Shown here: positions 1 through 12,430 of the stretch, one piece after another
Layout of the letters: each line of letters begins with the position of its first letter
Position numbering within the stretch: position 1 is the stretch's first letter
Assembly: GCA_021234155.1 (NCBI GenBank)
Contig: JAJEKV010000047.1
Location: forward strand, 918,494 to 982,493
DNA length: 64,000 nt
Direction: 5' to 3'
Source of the DNA: Isoetes taiwanensis
Taxonomy: Eukaryota > Streptophyta > Lycopodiopsida > Isoetales > Isoetaceae
The notes under the pieces: model-generated
Seen by the model: the letters and a program-made list of their open reading frames with translations, nothing else
Database searches by the model: none
Told to the model about the DNA's origin: nothing
Program-made: the position numbers and the translations under genes

Positions 1-1234
1 GAGTTGGCCATCAGCTTTGTAGATGGAAGACATGACAATGATTCAAAGCCATAGGTTTGATAGTGGGCATGTCAAGAATAAGACACAAATGACTCTTTGC
101 TGGAAGTGAGATGGTGTACATTTAAGACCACTGTAACATGCTAAGTAAATTATCATGGGATAGAAACAAGAGCTTACTTGAAAAAGGACGATGGTGAAGG
201 AGGAAAAGACCAAAGATGACGACGATCCTAATGACGAAGGGAGGGAAGGAGGGAACCACAGGGCAATAGGAGGGAACACTGCTGTGAGAAGATGCCGATA
301 ACCAATGAAGTGAAAATACTACATATATAGAAGGCAATTACGAATTATGAGAAAGGAAGTTATATCTAGCGATATGGTGGAGGGCATGTTGAAAGTCCAT
401 TGGAGACCAACGGGTCTATGAGACAACAAGTTAGAAAAGGAAGTTATATCTAGAGAGCATGTTGTAAATCCACTGGAGACCAACGGGTCTATGAGACATG
501 AAGTTATGACATGGAATATCGAGCATATTATAAGTCGACTGTAGACCAACGGGGGATGGAAATATCATTGGAAAAATTGGATCAGGTGTCGAGCAATGAT
601 GCGACATTTCCCATTTAGGATGCCACGTGAAGGTTGAAAAGGATTCAAGGGTAAAATTAGGCATAGAAATTCGCATTCTTTCAATTCAATTCAATTGTTT
701 TCAATGAAGAAGACGAATGTTGCGTATTGGGTTTAACATTGCCAATATTCCTTCCAACAATGATCCAATAATAACACCTCATTACGGAATGGCCTTTCCA
801 GCCAGGTGGCAGATCTCAACCGTCCGATTTACGTAATACATGCTGAATGTCCTCTTCGGACAACTATTAAGAATCTTTATTACGAGAACCTGGCCGGAAA
901 ATGGACGGCTCACAAACTGCCACGTTAGGTTGTAAGTTATGAGAGTATTTGATTTTGGGCGGACAGGATCTATTGTGGCGTCTCAATTGACGGTGCCTTG
1001 AAGACGACGAAGCTGCTTAATTCTGTATCAGAGTTGGAAGGTTGAAGGAGGCATCTGTTCCGGCGCCTGCCTCGCCGGATTAATCCTCCATTTGCCATAG
1101 CCAGGCTTCCGCCGGGCTTCTCCTTTATATTCCATAGCCGGGCTTCCTCATCTTCAAATGCTGCATTTTTTCCGGTTCTAAGAACGTCCAGACTTATCTA
1201 GGCGAATCCGCCGGTTTTCTTCAAAAATCCAGCT
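1..1234. other. 5' flank of the GH17 gene, no gene seen
   Basis: No coding stretch with protein-like composition is visible on either strand. The left part carries a short imperfect tandem repeat, listed separately. The right part becomes more GC-rich toward the gene. A TATA-like TTTATAT at about 1124-1130, roughly 105 bp before the start codon, sits between two copies of a short CCATAGCC-GGCTTCC motif and could be the core promoter, but this is a guess from position. Confidence 0.4.
353..554 (+). repeat. Imperfect tandem repeat upstream of the GH17 gene
   Basis: Two copies of about 83 bp start with GGAAGTTATATCTAG (about 355 and 439). Each contains a CATGTTG stretch and ends in GGAGACCAACGGGTCTATGA. 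A third, more degraded copy starts near 500 and ends in TAGACCAACGGG. The reading frames across it are shadows of the repeat. No family is recognised. Confidence 0.7.
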
Positions 1235-3192
1235 ATGTCTCCGCCGCAGAAGAAAGCCTCCAACAACAATACAGTTCTTCTTTCCCTCACCTTAATCGGC
1301 CTATTCTTCATCGGTACCATTGGTAAGCCATTCATTCCAAGAATTATTTGCATTGGCATTTGAACGGGGCTGTTTTAGTTTCTTTCGGCATCAATCTTCA
1401 TTCATATTGTTTTCTGTATTGGGACATATCATTTTATGTTTTTTTTCTTCATCTCAGCATTGGGAAGTTGCTTTTTCTCGTGATTCCTCATGGATTCCAA
1501 GCTTTTATTGCAAGAATGCATCTTTTTGTTTGATGGCTACTTTAAATCTGCGTGTTTTTTACGAATCTATTTCTCATGCTTCAAACTTCGTATTCAATCT
1601 AAGAATTTTAAGTTCTGGAGTTACCAATGCGCATCAAGTGCAGATTGGTAACATTGACGGTTAACAGCTGTTTCCTTTCTCTTTGGTTTCAAAACAGACG
1701 CAAGAACACGTACCATCGGAATAAACTATGGCAGAGTAGCGGATAATCTGCCATCGCCATCTGAATCCGTAGCTCTGATAAAGAATCTCAAAATCGGCAA
1801 GGTGAAGATTTACGACTCGAACCCAGATGTTCTTAGAGCCCTATCCAACTCCGGCCTGCAAGTAACCATCATGGTTACAAATCAAGAGGTTGCCTCCATA
1901 GCTCAAGATCAAGCAAATGCTGATAAATGGGTAGAACAGAATGTGATAGCTTGGTACCCATCTACAAAAATCACTACCGTCGTAGTTGGAAACGAGATTT
2001 TGTCCGATTATTCTAACCAAGCTAACTGGATCAAGCTAGTTCCGGCAATGCAGAACATAAGAAACTCCCTCGGCAAGAAAAAGCTTCAAAGCAAGATCAA
2101 GGTCACAACCTCCATAGCGGTGGATTGTTTGGCAACATCGTTTCCGCCTTCAAATGGTACATTCAGGGAAGATCTGGTAAAAATGAATGTGATATCACCA
2201 TTGCTGCATTTTCTATCACGAAGCAGATCTTTTTTCTTCATCAATGTGTATCCATATTTCGCATGGGCAAGCAATCCGTCTCAAATCCCACTTGAATATG
2301 CTCTTTTTGCAGCCTCGCACACGGTTGTGTCGGATGGGTCTCTGCATTACACTAACATGTTAGATGCCCAGATGGATGCTCTGCTTGCAGCCATGAATAG
2401 GCTTGGCTATGGCAACGTAAAGGTAGCTATAAGTGAAACAGGTTGGCCAACTCATGGGGATGAATCCCAACCTGGTGCTAACTTGTTCAATGCTGCACAA
2501 TATAACAGAAGATTGGTAAGAAGAGTACTGGGTAAAGCTTCAGACATTACAGGAACCCCGCTTCGGCCTAGTAGAGATATACCCACATTCATATTCTCTC
2601 TGTTCAATGAGAACCAGAAGCCTGGCCCTTCTACAGAGCGAAATTGGGGGCTGCTGTATCCAAATGGATCTGCAGTATATGATATAGACCTTACTGGCCA
2701 TCTTAAAGATAACCAGTATACTACTCACATTAATCCAGCTGCCCTTCCTGTTGCCCTTCCTACTGCCTTCTCTGCTCCTCAGCAGTCTAGTGGTGCTGGC
2801 CAACAGTGGTGTGTTGCGAATCCTAATGTTCAAATTGCCACCGTTCAAAAGGGGCTTGATTATGCCTGCAGTAAGGCTGATTGCAGTGCTATTCAACCTG
2901 GGAAACCTTGTTACCAACCTAATTCTGTTGTTGCACATGCCTCCTATGCTTTCAATATCTATTGGCAGACTGCTAAACATTCTTATGGCACCTGCGATTT
3001 CGGCGGCGCCGCCATCCTCACCACCAGCAATCCAAGTAAGATTTCTTTCCCTTTACTTATTTCATTCTTATGTTGTTAAGTTCTTTCCTTTGTTCAAATT
3101 GATGTCCTTGTCTTTCTGTTCTTTGATTCTTTATTTGCTCATATTATGCCTTGTATGCAGGTTATGGCTCTTGCTACTATCCATCTAACTGA
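1235..3192 (+). CDS. Glucan endo-1,3-beta-glucosidase, GH17 with X8/CBM43 domain
   Basis: Three exons, 1235-1322, 1698-3035 and 3161-3192, join in frame to 485 aa; donors are GTAAGC and GTAAGA and both acceptors end in CAG. Residues about 13-29 are a hydrophobic signal segment. The GH17 domain follows from about residue 36 (IGINYGRVADNLP). The expected acid/base Glu is E129 in VVVGNE and the nucleophile is E276 in ISETGWP. NVYPYFAW and the FSLFNEN motif near the barrel end are also typical. An X8 domain from about residue 399 (QQWCV) has six cysteines: C401, C419, C425, C434, C462 and C480. The family hydrolyses beta-1,3-glucan (callose) in the wall or apoplast, and X8 binds that polymer. The protein stops directly after X8 (CYYPSN), with no GPI-anchor tail visible, so I infer a secreted wall enzyme. 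The last exon is only 32 nt and supplies the sixth cysteine. The start is the ATG that puts the hydrophobic segment at the N-terminus. Confidence 0.93.
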
Positions 3193-5020
3193 GAGCAATC
3201 CTAGCCTCAATCATTCCAGGATTTCTTCCTGCCAGTGCAGCACATAAAGATCTCTGCTGATTGGCATGGAGTACTGATGTCAGGCATCCAGTTCATCATC
3301 CTATTGACATCAATGAGGATCATTGTCATGTGATTTGAAGATATTATCTTATAAATTTCTTCTCAAATCATAACTTAAACATATCCAATCAACAGGGATT
3401 CTGTTCTAGTAGTGCAAATCTATGGAAGAAATTGTGTAACTTGCCATCTCGATATAATTAAAAAGTATCAATTTTCTGTCAGTTGCAAAATTGGTTGTCA
3501 ATTTCTTTTTCAACATCTGGAAGTGTTAATACAAAAGCAGTGTGTACTTGGAATACTCGTTGTGAGGAAGTGTACTATGTGGATCTACCTGCAGACAAAG
3601 AGCATCATCCTTTTAAATAAGATGGTGATGATTATTATGGAAGCTTTGGGTTGCTTTTCAGAGATGGATGGTAGTGGTTAAAAGCTCAAAGGAATTGGGA
3701 GCACTAATAATTTGTATAAAGAAATGGTGTCACACACTATACATGTGAAAAAGTAAAGGTTTAGAAGCAGGGAGTCAGATAAAATATTGATCCTCGTGCT
3801 TTGCAACTTCTGATTGAGATCCTCTGGATCTGGCAGTGGCAGATGCATCATTCTGAACTGGAAAACAGAAATGAGACAGCATTATGCTTACAGCTACGAG
3901 CATAGTGTTCATTTTGGATTCTGTCCTATGTTTAAAAGACTTTCTGCACTTTCGTAGCACGGCTTTCACAGGTTCTTAATATCTTCTTAAGTCTTTAAAC
4001 TTTGCTTATTTGGTTCAGGATATGATTATTCTTTTCCCTGGCTAAAAAGAGTTCGAAGTTGAATCATGTGTTTATAACTTACAACTTGCATTATTTTTCT
4101 AATTTCTGTTCAGATCGGATGGAAAGATTTTAAACAACATTTTTATGTTGTGTTACTGTCATAAGTTACTGTCATAAGCGTTGATCTTTGTATTTGTCTT
4201 TCTTCTCCACTTGAGTAAATTCTATTTAAGTCTGTCCAATTCCTCCTTGTTTTTTTCTTCAAAATCTGGGTTTTGCTTGCTGCCCAAAACTGTCTTTCTT
4301 CAAACGGCAGGGAGCTTCTTGCGGCCATGAAAAATACTAAAGAAACACGTTATTTAAGCTGGCATCAAGAAGGCATTTTGTTTTTTTGCGAGATCCGAGA
4401 CGAGAGGAAAACAACAGGGAACCATTGTTTAACAAAAACAAGCAAAAGGAGGCAGGGCAGCAGGGCGAAAAGGGAAAAAAAAAATGTATGGACGGATCTG
4501 TGAATTCTATGGGAAAAGAAGGACAAGGATCCACGGGTGGCTTTCGGAAGGGAATCAAAGGCAGAGAAAGACAAACAAGAGCTGCTTTACAAACGACACC
4601 CAAAAGCTGATGCAGATGACAAGAAAAAAAATGCGAGGTGGGTCATCGAAAACAGAGAATGTGTAGCGAGCGCCATAGCCAAAAGCCCTGAAGCTTCATC
4701 ATTCATAACACATTAAAGCGCTTCCCGACAAAAGCCCTTGTTGATTCTCTTTCCTGTCAACTCGGCCCCCGTTATCAGCCTGGCTCATATATTTTGACTG
4801 GGGCCCCATGAAAGTATGTGCCCTACTAGTATTATACTAGTACTCGTTTTCAGATGTCAAGATATGTCGGTGAATTGGGTCTGCAGACCATGTAGGAAAA
4901 TAATAATACGGATGGAGCCTTCTTTCTTGCAGCCCACCATGTCCTTGTCCCACATCTCTAGATTAAGACCTATTCACTATCTCTAGATCAAGACCTATTC
5001 ATTGAACTACTCTATGGAGT
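3193..5020. other. 3' flank of the GH17 gene, no gene seen
   Basis: AT-rich, with only short chance reading frames. The first few hundred bases are presumably the 3' UTR. A purine-rich tract lies at about 4390-4640. No repeat family or RNA gene is recognised. Confidence 0.5.
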
Positions 5021-5029
5021 TGGTAGTTT

Positions 5030-5960
5030 TTTGACACGCGAAATTTTAGCCCGAGTCCCCGCCACGTCAACTGAAAATTTCAGGCGAAATTTTTAGCTGA
5101 TCGAAATTCGCCGACGAAATTTTATACCACCTTAAAATTTTGTAGACGTGTCAGCCTACGTGGCGAAGATATAAAAGACATTTTGGCTGCGTCTTCTTCG
5201 ATCCGGCATGCTGCCAGAATTTTGGCGAGGATCTGCAGCATTTTTCTACTTAGGTTCTAATCTTGCTAGTGCTTGCTGAGCGCCTTGCAGCACCAGAATT
5301 TCTTGGTGGTTTTGAGATTTTTTGCATTTTTTTGAAGTTTTTTGGTGGTTCACCACAATCTTGGCAAGTCAATGAAGTTTTTTTGCAACGATTTGCGAGT
5401 CTGTTGCTCTTTGTTGCGAGTTATTGCTACTACGAGGCTTGCATGCGAGAATGAAGCTTTGGGTTTACAGCTTTGGCTGGTTTTGCTCTGCCCAGAAGCT
5501 TTAATGTGTACAGAATAGATTTTGATGCTGTAAATATGGCAGGAAGATTAATCCTTATGGAGGTTCTTGTAAATGCATGACAGTGGTCATGTTGGAAGCC
5601 ACTTTGTGGTATATGAATAAAAGAAATTTTGCCAGTTTTCACTTGTTCATGGTAAATGTTCGAAATTTTGAACTGGAAATGAACTGGAAATCAACAGAGA
5701 ATCACCTTGAAATTTTGACTTTAAAAATCAAGGTGATTAGAGCTGAAATTTCAAGGTGGTTAAAATTTTGGAAGGAGTAATTTTTAGGAGCAAAAAATTT
5801 TGCAAAGAAATTTTCTACGGTGGCTACCGATATGGCATGTGGTGGTGAAACCACAAGCGATCTTTACCATGTCGATGACGGCCACCAGAAAGTTTTGATT
5901 GAAATTTTCTTGCTCCTGAAGGTTCTTCAACAAAATTTTAGAGGAGCTTTAAATTTGGCG
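5030..5960 (+). repeat. AAATTTT-rich block with TATA and AATAAA signals
   Basis: The sequence is studded with GAAATTTT, AAAATTTT and their variants from 5040 to 5150 and again from 5620 to 5950. Between them a clear TATA-like GATATAAAAG lies near 5168, preceded by CACGTC/ACGTGGC-type motifs, and an AATAAA-like ATGAATAAAAG lies near 5614. A promoter-to-polyadenylation layout of this size inside a non-coding block suggests an LTR or other transcribed repeat. I found no clear terminal TG...CA pair or primer-binding site, so the class is unknown. Confidence 0.35.
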
Positions 5961-6970
5961 TTTGGGGCATGCCTTTTGTTTTTCAGCGGCATTCTCTAAA
6001 CCCTGTCGCTTTAGCATTGTCCAATGGAAATCAACAAAAAGTTTTGAATTGTAAAAATCTATTGATTTGGCCAAAATTTGAAGGTCCCTGAAATTTCATT
6101 TTCCCAGTTATCAGCACATATAAGTCAGTTCTCATACTTTCTAGTTTATACTTGTTTTGGGATATTTTTTCATTAATATGTGGTTCTGGTTCTGATAATC
6201 AGAGAAATATAGTTTCTACTTAAAGTTGTTGTGATTGAGTGGGTTCTCATACTTTCTAGTTTGTACTTGTTTTTAGATTTTTTTTCCATTTCTTGCTCTA
6301 GATTAGGTTTTGATATGTCTTTTGTAATTCAAGACCGACTGAAGATGTGCATGTTTCTTCCTATAAACCTTCGCCTTGTTCATGATGGAATTTATGTGTT
6401 GTGATATTACAATCATTTTCCCTATCTTCTTACACTTCCTTATCTCAGATGGCTATGTTTTCATCTCTATAAGGCAATCTCTTAAAGTCTTATGGACCAT
6501 AGTGTCAAAAAAATAGTATGTATGCAACATCAAGTGCAACCCTGCAATATGATTTCATTGTTATTTGATTGAGTTACCTCTTAGTCCCAACATGATTTGG
6601 AAATTACCCTGCCATGACTAGATATGATGTAAAATGAGAAAGGGGTCGAAATCAGTGCCTGCTCTCCCTTAATGAGATTAAGTACAATGCTAGCAATGCA
6701 ACACTAAAACCAACCCGGTTTGCATTTAATATTCCTTGGATGTCTAGAATAAATCATCTATTGGACCTCTAAATTGTGTTTGATATTATGTATGTTTGTA
6801 ACTCTATTTCTAACAAGAAATTTGATATGCACTAAACCCCTACTGCTTATCAACAAGACAAAAAGGTGGATCCTTAGTAGCCTATAACATATATTTTATT
6901 CCAAAACGCTAATCCTCCTCAACATGGTCAACCATGAGCATCTAAAACTTCATACGGGGCCAAACCATGG
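5960..6970. other. AT-rich intergenic stretch, nothing recognised
   Basis: There is no convincing open frame. A phrase containing GTTCTCATACTTTCTAG recurs at about 6129 and 6243, so part of the block is internally duplicated. Confidence 0.4.
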
Positions 6971-8158
6971 GCTCTAATACCAAATGTTACTAACTCCATA
7001 GTGCTAGCTAACACACCAAAAGGTGAATCCTTATTGGGCCCTAGCCTCTCGATTCATAACATACCTACAAAATGGAGACCACGAACGAGAGTAAATTCAC
7101 ATTCTCATGCAATTGCTCTGTGTTCCTAGTTCCTCCATATGGGGTCTTTATCCCAATTTTACCCAATCATAGCTCCAGTGCGAGCTCTAGATTCTAACAA
7201 TTATTCCTCTACCATGGGTCTGCCATGGGCCTCTCCTTAACACGACAATGCATATATGCCTCATGTATTGCATACCATGTCGTATAGATTTTAGTCCGTA
7301 AATCTCATGCAATTTCGCCTTCGGCGTTCGAGTATTTTGGAGTAGACCTCTCTAGATGGTTATAATCAATAAAATAGGTAATCAAGATTGACCCCTAAAG
7401 TAGTAGGTTGACTTTCCAAGGTATTCAAAATAGACCCTTCACTTAGTCAAGGTTGACTCTACTAGGCCTAACTTGGGTATATTCCAACGGTATCACATGG
7501 AAATATTTGAATGGTGTCACTTGGGTCCAAAAAGGGGATATTTCAATGGCATTAAGGTGGAGTGTTCCAATAGTTATCACTAGGGAATATTCCACTTGGT
7601 ATCACAGTGGACTAGTCTAGTGGTGTAACTTGAAAAATTAGCACCATATCACAATGGAAGTATTCCAACAGTATCACGTAGAAATATTTTAATGGCATCA
7701 TGACGCAATATTTTAGTGGTGTGGCCTATGGAAAGTAGCACAATAAAAATATTCCAATGGTATCACAAAAGAATATTTCAATGTTCCAAAATAGCTTCTT
7801 CTCCTTTCTTGCTACTTCTTGTTTACTTATTTAATTGTAGCTGTAAACTCCTGAGTAGAGGTGATTAGCATGTCTTATTAATTTCAAAATCCTTACCTTT
7901 ACATACTTGGAAGTTCAAAATCACCTCTATTCCATATGGAAGTTCAAAATACTTCCATTTTTGTCGAGTCTCTACATTTATGGGATCCTCTTCTTGAAGA
8001 TGATTAAGCCTTCAAAACTCTCTTGCTTTCTCCCCTAATCTAAATGAGATGTTGTTCTTAATAAATTAAGGAAGCCAAACCCATGGAGGAGTCTATCTCA
8101 ATCTCAAAGTCAATTCAATTCAATTCAACCCTTTTCTATCCTGGGCTCTAATACCAAT
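6971..8158 (-). mobile_element. Copia-type LTR/primer-binding-site remnants, - strand
   Basis: At 6971-6984 and again at 8145-8157 the + strand reads GCTCTAATACCAA. On the - strand this is TTGGTATTAGAGC, which differs by one base from the usual plant Copia primer-binding site for initiator Met-tRNA. Each is followed on the + strand by TGTTAC (6985) or TGTAATAC (8158), as expected of an LTR edge (TGT...ACA) in a - strand element. No gag or pol coding remains are readable between them, so these are old, gutted copies or solo ends. The far LTR edges were not found. Confidence 0.45.
7465..7795 (+). repeat. Degenerate tandem array of AATATTCCAATGGTATCAC units
   Basis: About a dozen imperfect copies of a roughly 25-35 bp unit resembling GGAATATTCCAATGGTATCA follow one another, with variants such as ATTTGAATGGTGTCAC and ATTTTAATGGCATCA. 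The array lies between two Copia-type primer-binding-site motifs, so it may be the variable part of an LTR. No coding potential is seen. Confidence 0.6.
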
Positions 8159-10119
8159 GTAATACTTTAGCCTTGCTAACCGAATATTGCATCCAAACAT
8201 TATATAAACACCTTTTTGTTGGATTTCTAGACCTGTACAAGTGCATATTGCTCAATCTAAGAGGCAAAAAGTTGAAGCTGCCCTCTATAAAAAGTTTTCC
8301 TCAAGTTTACATGCCAAAGTCCATGGATCCTCATCATTTTACTTGATATAACCCTTTAATTTGATCATGGGCAGGCAATTCTGGAGCTAAAATTCAATTA
8401 TGCACATTTGAAGATCTCATAGACTCACTCTAGCCTTAGGCTAATAAATCCTCTAAGATCCGGTAGTCCAACAGACAAAAAAAGTCCAAGGTCTGGCAGT
8501 CCATCCAACTAAGTCCCATACTTGATATCCACAAGCAATTGTTGTAGACAACACCAGTTGAAGCCGATCCCATTATACAATCATGATGGATTCATTAGCC
8601 TTCCTAGACTGAACAAATTTACCTCAAGAATTGACTTATCCGATCCCCATGGTATTGACTAGACAGACTTCCAAGGATATTTTGCCATAGGGTTTTAGTA
8701 AAGAACTACTACATTGACTCTAAGTCTTATAGTATTCAATTCCAACCTTAGATCTATAGACTGTTTTTGTGGACCTTGTGCTCCATCATAGATCCTGATT
8801 GACTGATTAAGAAGGTAAAACAAAATGATATTTTGTAAGAGGTTGGAACCCCCAATTCTGACATGGGTTTTCTTCTGTTGCAGCTTCCGATATCTAGAAC
8901 AGTGTATGATTCGCTTTTGGTAGGGAAAAAGCCCCAAGCAGCTTAGGCTCGAGGATCTGAATAAGTAGGATAATTTAAAGTTTGGAAAAGTGTTTTGGAT
9001 GCCTAGAAGATGAAGATCAAGAAATTTAAACCCGCTTTTTCCTTAAAAAAAAAAAAGGGGAGAGGATAGCGAGAGCTTGTCCACAAGTTTTATCAGAAGA
9101 AATTGGTAAGCAAATGAAGTGAGAAACTCAATTTGCAACGGCATTTGCCTCGTAGCATATAAGCGATGTTTTGACAAACAAAAACTATTATTTTAGCTAG
9201 GATTCTCTTGCTACAACTCCTACAAAGATTCATCGAAAAAACAATTAAAAAATCCTTCTGAACACTTTTAATAAGATATCCAAAGTTTGATGACAAGGAT
9301 AAGAAAGCTTTGGGAAATGAAGGGAGAGGCAGAGAGCAGGCTAAATCAGGTAGAAGAGAAGGCTTTTAGGATGGAAGGAAGCTTGTTCTTTTTGAACTTC
9401 ATTGTAGCCGATTAGCAAATGCTATTGTGGAGAACTACAATAGGTATGACTTGCAGCGAGATTTTGAAGATAGATGAATATCAAAGGCATGCAACCATTT
9501 TCAAGAGTGAAAAGGACCTGCCTAAGGGTGCTTCAAGAGCCTATTTAAGTAAGTATGAGTAAAACAAAAACTTGATCGATGAAATTTCTGTGTTCAAAAG
9601 TGATATCAAAGCTTATTAGGTAAGCATTGAGTCATGGCATTCAAAAGCCACTAAGATTTATATCCAACAAAATAATAGAATATTGTAGGATATCAACATC
9701 ACTATGGGTATTTACAATTTTCCTCCGTCCTACATGTGAGCCTACATGTGAGCTTTGTGGTCTTCGTTTTAGTGATGAATACAACATCCATGTCAAGTTG
9801 AAGTGCAATGATAAGCGAAATTTAGCATGCTTTGGAACTGTGTTGGTTAGCATGCATTGTCTAGTTATAGATGGTGATGAATCAATGCCACATGCTCTCT
9901 GGTTGAGCTTGGCCATGTGACTGAATAGAGAACAACTATTGACTTGGATGTCAATATTGATGAGCAGGAATCTGGAGAGGAGACAAAAATTGATGAGCCA
10001 AAGATGTAAATGCTTCCCGCCTGGCTGCTCGCTGATTAGGCACTATGGTTGCGGTGCATGACTGTATATATTTGGGTGTTTTTGCATTTTATATGTTAGA
10101 GATAGTTTGTCATTGAGGC
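8159..10119. other. Intergenic stretch, nothing recognised
   Basis: Only short chance frames on both strands. A run of twelve A at about 9045-9056 could be the poly(A) end of a small retroposed piece. A CCTACATGTGAG phrase is duplicated head to tail at about 9728-9751. Confidence 0.4.
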
Positions 10120-10272
10120 CGATTCTTTCTGGGTTTTCCCTCGAAAACCTTTGGAGTGAGGGGTTTTTAATCCGGGCAGTAATCCGCTTGCTGCGTTTTT
10201 GTATTGGGTCCCATAGACCGATTGGTCTCCGTGGACGATAAAAGTACCTTCCTTCCTTCCTTCCTTCCTTCC
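10120..10272 (+). mobile_element. 3' tail of the microsatellite-tailed LINE family (copy D)
   Basis: The stretch GGGTTTTTAATCC, a GCTTGCTGC motif, GGGTCCCATAGACCGATTGG and TCTCCGTGGACGATAAAA matches, almost base for base, the 3' end of the - strand LINE at 18896-22210. It ends in a (CCTT)n run at 10247-10272. No coding part of the element is recognised upstream, so this is a severely 5'-truncated copy. Confidence 0.7.
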
Positions 10273-10960
10273 AAAAGTGTAGTAGAAATGAATACTTAAG
10301 ACGCTTTATTGTATGTCAATCACAATATGGAATAAGATTCTTTCTAGTCTAGAACATATATCACCAGTACTATATCTTCAGCTAGACAACACGACGAGAG
10401 AATCGAGAATATAACAGGTATGACTTATCTCCACAACAAGCTAGCAGTCATCATTGTCATTCCATAATCTCAAAGGATCATGGAAAAACTTCTTTAGATA
10501 ATCCAAATTTATTATCGAGAAAAACTTCTCTGGATAATCCAAAGTCATTCGTAAAGAGCGATCTGTGTACCTAAGAAATCTCCACAAAAGCACACAGCTT
10601 TTATTTCATCACAATGCGCTGGACACATAGAACTTTCCACAGATAAGATGCTCCTTTTGACAATGGCTTGTTGCAAAAAATCCATAACTTCCTCGCAAGA
10701 GTTTATTATCTAATGCGATGATACACAGATTTCCAAGTTTGTATATGCTATATTCAAGTTTCATATATCTCTCCTTCATTCAGTTGCCATGCTCCAATAG
10801 TTTTCTGGCAAAGCAAGATATGACAGTCGTACTTGCAGCACATGTAAAAGCCCTCGTATTTGATTGCCTCTGACTTCTTTATTTCAGATTAGAGAACAAA
10901 TAATTGTGAATCTTCAGATAGACCCTTTACCAATAGATCTCAAAAGAATCAATAACCTCC
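10273..10960. other. Intergenic stretch, nothing recognised
   Basis: AT-rich with no credible frame. The phrase GAAAAACTTCT-TGGATAATCCAAA occurs twice, at about 10481 and 10520. Confidence 0.4.
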
Positions 10961-11560
10961 GCTTTGACACCAATTGATACTTTTTAAAGAGTTTGAGATA
11001 AGTTAAATGATTTCACAACAGTATCTCAATTGAAAAAAGGGATCTTTATGGATTGTTTTCTGACAAATTGATTGGAGCTTATAATTAATGGTCCACTGCT
11101 TGTACTGGACCGTGTATAGATTGCAGGCTCTACTAGATACTGGATGCAAAGCGTTATCTTCTATAGATGAACCCATCTCCATGACTGTCGGTCGTCTCAT
11201 TTGTGAAGTGAAGGATTGTTGTTTCTTGGTCACAAATGCTCCCCTTTTATATAAGATAACCATTTCCCTTAACGCTTGTAGTAGAGCCTATATGCTACCT
11301 CAAATAGCCCAGGGGCACGTGGGCATTCGCCTTGACGTCCCAATCGGAGCAAAAATCTAGGATCCTTTGGAGAACAACGGATGGGCACCTAACTGAACCC
11401 ATTGAAGACAAGATCAAAATAGGGACGGGGTTAAGCTAACATTCTATTCACCTTACAGGGGACTCTAACCACCCTATCGCCTAAACTCGTATCTATTTTT
11501 GCACTCTAACCACTCTATCGCCTAAACTTGTATCTATCTTTGCAATGAGTGCAGTCTTCA
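10961..11560 (-). mobile_element. Copia-type LTR remnant, - strand
   Basis: GCTTTGACACCAATTGATAC at 10961-10980 reads on the - strand as an LTR end (GTATCA) followed by a TTGGTGTCAAAGC primer-binding-site variant. At 11241-11254 the - strand carries TTATATAAAAGGGG, a strong TATA box placed as expected for an LTR promoter reading toward that site. I infer a solo or truncated LTR of which 10975 is the inner edge. The outer edge was not identified and the end coordinate is approximate. Confidence 0.45.
11463..11545 (+). repeat. 41-bp tandem duplication
   Basis: Two near-identical copies of a 41-bp unit starting CTCTAACCAC-CTATCGCC lie head to tail at 11463 and 11504, differing at only a few bases. 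They lie in or beside the LTR-like sequence. Confidence 0.85.
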
Positions 11561-12430
11561 AGATGCAATTAATGCAACAAAGAAGAATGATCAATGCTTA
11601 ACAATTCAGCGCCTAGCAATCAAGTAGGGATATATGAACCGTCCAAACTAAAAACTGGCAATTGAGAGGGTTGTCGAAAGTCAATGTTTCATATATATTT
11701 ATTGTTCATCAATGGCAAACAACTTCCTGAATTGTACCACAGCCTACACATCCACATCATCCAAGAAAAGCAACATTAAGATGGGTGCAAATTCTGTACT
11801 AGGCTTGATGGAATTGAAGAGATTTGCAATATGACTTGTGATACTATCAACCAAGTTATGAGCTTTATCTCAAGCTTGGTGGGAACATAGAAGCTTGGTG
11901 GGAACATAGTTTCAGAATTAAGTGCATTTGCAGACGAACTTAAGGCATATGGCATTGTTTAATACTCTATTTCTATCACCTGATGGACCTGAGGATCTTA
12001 AATGGCATGTTAATACATCAATCAATCATATGATGAATAAGATTGTCTTTCACTGCATGCATCCGTTGCCTTGGCCTCACAACACAGGCTATTCTATGAC
12101 TATTAAGTCTGTGCTACAGAGAAAATTATCTAACAATGTATGCCAGCTATACAAAAAAAATACACGAACAAATAAATGGTCCTGTTCATAAACATCAGAG
12201 TGGTTAGAAGCATAATGGATCAGTTTTGAGTTAGTTTTGAGTTTGAATCGGAAGCGAAAACTCTGAGAAGACATGATTTCAATTAGCAAAAAGATAATAA
12301 CATTGAAAAGCCAATGCCTTGGACTCAGACATGAACGGTTCTAAGGGATACTATACACTGAGAAAACCAGCTGCATGCCAAGCAAAAGAATAGCAAGGGG
12401 GTTATAGTTTACATTGTTTGCATGGCTGGC
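11561..12430. other. Intergenic stretch, nothing recognised
   Basis: No protein-like frame. The phrase GAAGCTTGGTGGGAACATAG is duplicated in tandem at about 11872-11909. Confidence 0.4.

Noticed and set aside
2540-2980. 146-codon - strand frame opposite the GH17 gene
   Set aside because: Antisense shadow of the GH17/X8 coding exon.
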